Below the pieces are notes generated by a model that saw only the letters and a list, made by a program, of their open reading frames with translations, did not search any database and was not told the origin of the DNA. This document shows, piece by piece, positions 61,818-64,000 of a stretch of DNA of 64,000 nt. The position numbers were made by a program, and so were the translations under genes. Each line of letters begins with the position of its first letter. Positions within the stretch are counted from its first letter, which is position 1. The DNA comes from Andrena cerasifolii (taxonomy: Eukaryota > Arthropoda > Insecta > Hymenoptera > Andrenidae): NCBI RefSeq assembly GCF_050908995.1, contig NC_135125.1:16207011-16271010 (forward strand), read 5' to 3'.

Positions 61818-63188
61818 GTTAATTCTACAATTGGATACCTACAACAATCCCGTATCAAGGCAGCTTACAATAGCCTCGCTATTAGGAGCCATTCTGTCCA
61901 TCTGGCGACCCAGTTCACCACAAGGGGCGTGTAAAACTTATTGCAGCCTAATATCCAACTAGCTCTTGCTCCTTCAACAACACCACGCAAGATCTGAATA
62001 TTAATAAACAAAAGTCCCGAGAAGCCTGAAACGTGCTTGGAAATCCTTCCTATTCAGCTGGACGCTTAAAATCTTGCATCAGAAGGAGCAGTTTGAAGCC
62101 TGAGGGGAAATGGTATAAATGAGGATTTTTAGTGTGGACAGAGAGGGTTGCGCAGCTCGTAGGCGGGTAACAGAGGAGTAGACGACGCGAAGCCGAGTGG
62201 AGGAATATAGGGAGAAAGAGGACAGGAGGCAGGGACCAGGTAGGGTGAATAGAATAGACGCGGCAAGGATATCGATTATTTGCGGTTGCAGCCACTGCAA
62301 GGCTCTCTCCCTTCGGCGGGCGAGGACGGGCACCCGGAAATCTCCACGATACACCGCCGAACCGAGATTAATCTCATTTTTGCCTTCCGGTTTTGAGATA
62401 CTTCTCAATCGAGTTACGAGGGGGAGGATCGATGGAACAGATGGGAGAGAGGAGAGCAGCAACTCGTAGATATAACGCGGGGCTACTGTTCAAAGGTCCT
62501 CGTTTCAGTCCAACGACTCGTTACACTGCGTATATTATGCCTATCGATACACTCGACGCGATTGTCTCACGCTCTCTGTTCATTCGCATGCTATATCGCA
62601 CGATAGTGATGTTATATTTACAAGTTTGCAAATCAAATAAAGAGCAATTGGAATTTGCAGGAAGATGCTGTTCCACGGTAGATTTCTTAAAGTATCTCCG
62701 CGATATTTAAGGAGAGATCTTTAAGGAACGTCACATTCTCTCCATCAATCGTATCCTTTAGTCACCCATCTCAATCGGGCGTACTGCTCCTTAGGGGCGA
62801 GGCAAACTCTCGGTCACGTGATTATAGTAATCCGCGCGGCAGTCGTAATCGTCCTAGGGAATCGCCTCCGCGAGAGTAGTCACGTAAAGTCAAACGTTCG
62901 AATAATAAAACCTTGGTTTATCGATAGAGCGCGGTTGTCTGGAAGATCGAGAGGCCCGCGATGTATCTTGATCAGATCGTATCTCCATCGAATGCCCGGC
63001 GGGGATCCGCGACTTGGGAAACTTCGATCGTCGTTTCTACGTCAAATTGCTTGATTACCTTTATTACTCACGGGTTTTAACGGCAGTGGTATCGCTCACT
63101 TGACATTTCGCGGAGGATCTCCATACCTCGTGGTCAACGTGGATGCCATCCTTCTTCTTCTAGGTATTCAAAACTTATTAATGGGGAC

Positions 63189-63513
63189 TGACAAGGGAAC
63201 ATCCCAAACCCGGGAATTCAAAAATTCCGAAACTTCACGAATATGTAGGGAATTTCCCCCTGATTACAACGCAATTTTTATTTGCTGCCCAAATTCACTC
63301 TAAGGGGATGTAATTGACTTTTGTCTTGACACTGTTCTTCTATCTCTTACATTTCGCGAGTTATAACAGAAAATCGGGAAATAGTTGAATTTTCAGGGGT
63401 TAATTTAACCCCCTTCGAGTGAATTTGGGCAGCAAACAAAAGTGGCGTTGTAATCAGGAGGAAATCCCCTACATATTCACAAAGTGGGGATCTTCCCTTG
63501 TGAGATGGGGAAC
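63189..63513. mobile_element. Inverted-repeat element with arms of about 110 bp
   Basis: The left arm (about 63189-63312) contains TGTAGGGAATTTCCCCCTGA, TTACAACGC and TTTGCTGCCCAAATTCACTC. The right arm (about 63408-63513) contains the same blocks inverted, with small insertions and deletions. A roughly 95-bp spacer separates them. No coding sequence and no clear target duplication were seen. Confidence 0.7.
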
Positions 63514-64000
63514 GGCCACTTTCGGCTCTTTCCACCAGACAGCTAAAAGGGCGCAGCAGATTGGATAATCGATCCACTCGAAACCGAAACTGATTAACGC
63601 CGTGAAATATAAAGCGGAGGAGATCGATAAGCTTACCACTAATCGCATCCTCGAGTGCTAGATTTTAGAAGTTCTCGGTAGAGTCTGTTGATCGGCTTGG
63701 CTTCTGCCAGGCTCAATAGTAGTTTCCGCAGAAGTGGACATTCTCGTCCAGTTCGCATCGAGTCTGTACTTCGAGATTCTTTGATTGGCCCATGGCCAGA
63801 GTTACATAATTATCATCGTGTGTCGACGTTCGATATCGTTCCGTTAAATTTCCACGACAAAAGACCCTGTCTGGTGGAATGAATGAAGTGGAGCTACATA
63901 AACGTCGTTGACTTATTTAACACGCGCGGCCCGAAGTGCCTCCAGTAGTTCTGCGCGGTCTACTTTTAAGCACAGTGTACGGTGACTTAGGTGCTGTTCT

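Larger units (their letters stand above)
57255..64000. other. Putative long first intron, no exon recognised
   Basis: Contains a TGCG tetranucleotide run (about 57355-57378), TTCC/TTTC repeats (57575-57612), an AT-rich block at 60.2-61.0 kb and a GC-rich patch near 61.1-61.4 kb. A triple 9-bp repeat AGAAGGGGC lies at 61791-61817, and an inverted repeat at 63189-63513. No frame with coding features was found. Confidence 0.4.

Overview
The window looks like nuclear DNA from an insect, plausibly a hymenopteran. The genes have many short GT-AG introns (mostly 60-400 bp), the intergenic DNA is AT-rich with GA/CT microsatellites and inverted-repeat elements, and one gene is the arthropod-specific ecdysteroid P450 CYP315A1 (shadow). 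The hymenopteran assignment is inference from overall style and is not proven. Splice junctions were read by eye and checked by reading-frame continuity.

Layout. 302-2621 (-): CYP315A1, six exons. 6568-8245 (+): TMEM120. 9581-10769 (+): TSPO. 11390-15938 (-): autophagy kinase Atg1/ULK, with a decayed piggyBac-like element in its second intron. 17953-18486 (+): Pol III subunit RPC9/CRCP, tail-to-tail with DENR (18623-19504, -). DENR is head-to-head with clueless/CLUH (20185-29629, +, 17 coding exons); clu intron 1 may hold a small nested minus-strand gene (23611-24163). 31594-33558 (-): METTL16. 36211-37170 (+): an unrecognised two-membrane-span protein with two C-terminal PPxY motifs. 39430-42755 (-): HID1. 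43417-45028 (-): METTL2/METTL8-type tRNA m3C methyltransferase. 45029-57197 holds no gene I can support and carries two TIR elements (49232-50338 and 51762-53420) plus GC-rich, GA/CT-rich stretches. 57198-57254 (+) is a likely first coding exon of a gene that continues past the window.

Functional themes. Several products act at or on mitochondria: the mitochondrial P450 CYP315A1, TSPO, clueless, and possibly METTL2 through an N-terminal presequence. Atg1 and clu belong to autophagy and mitochondrial quality control. CRCP, DENR, METTL16 and METTL2 act in RNA synthesis, modification or translation. There is no sign that the genes form a transcription unit, so this is ordinary animal gene adjacency. 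The most informative non-coding signals are a near-palindromic poly(A) signal serving two convergent genes (18551-18565), a CLEAR-type E-box palindrome between DENR and clu (19901-19910), and several foldback or TIR elements lying in introns or 3' flanks.
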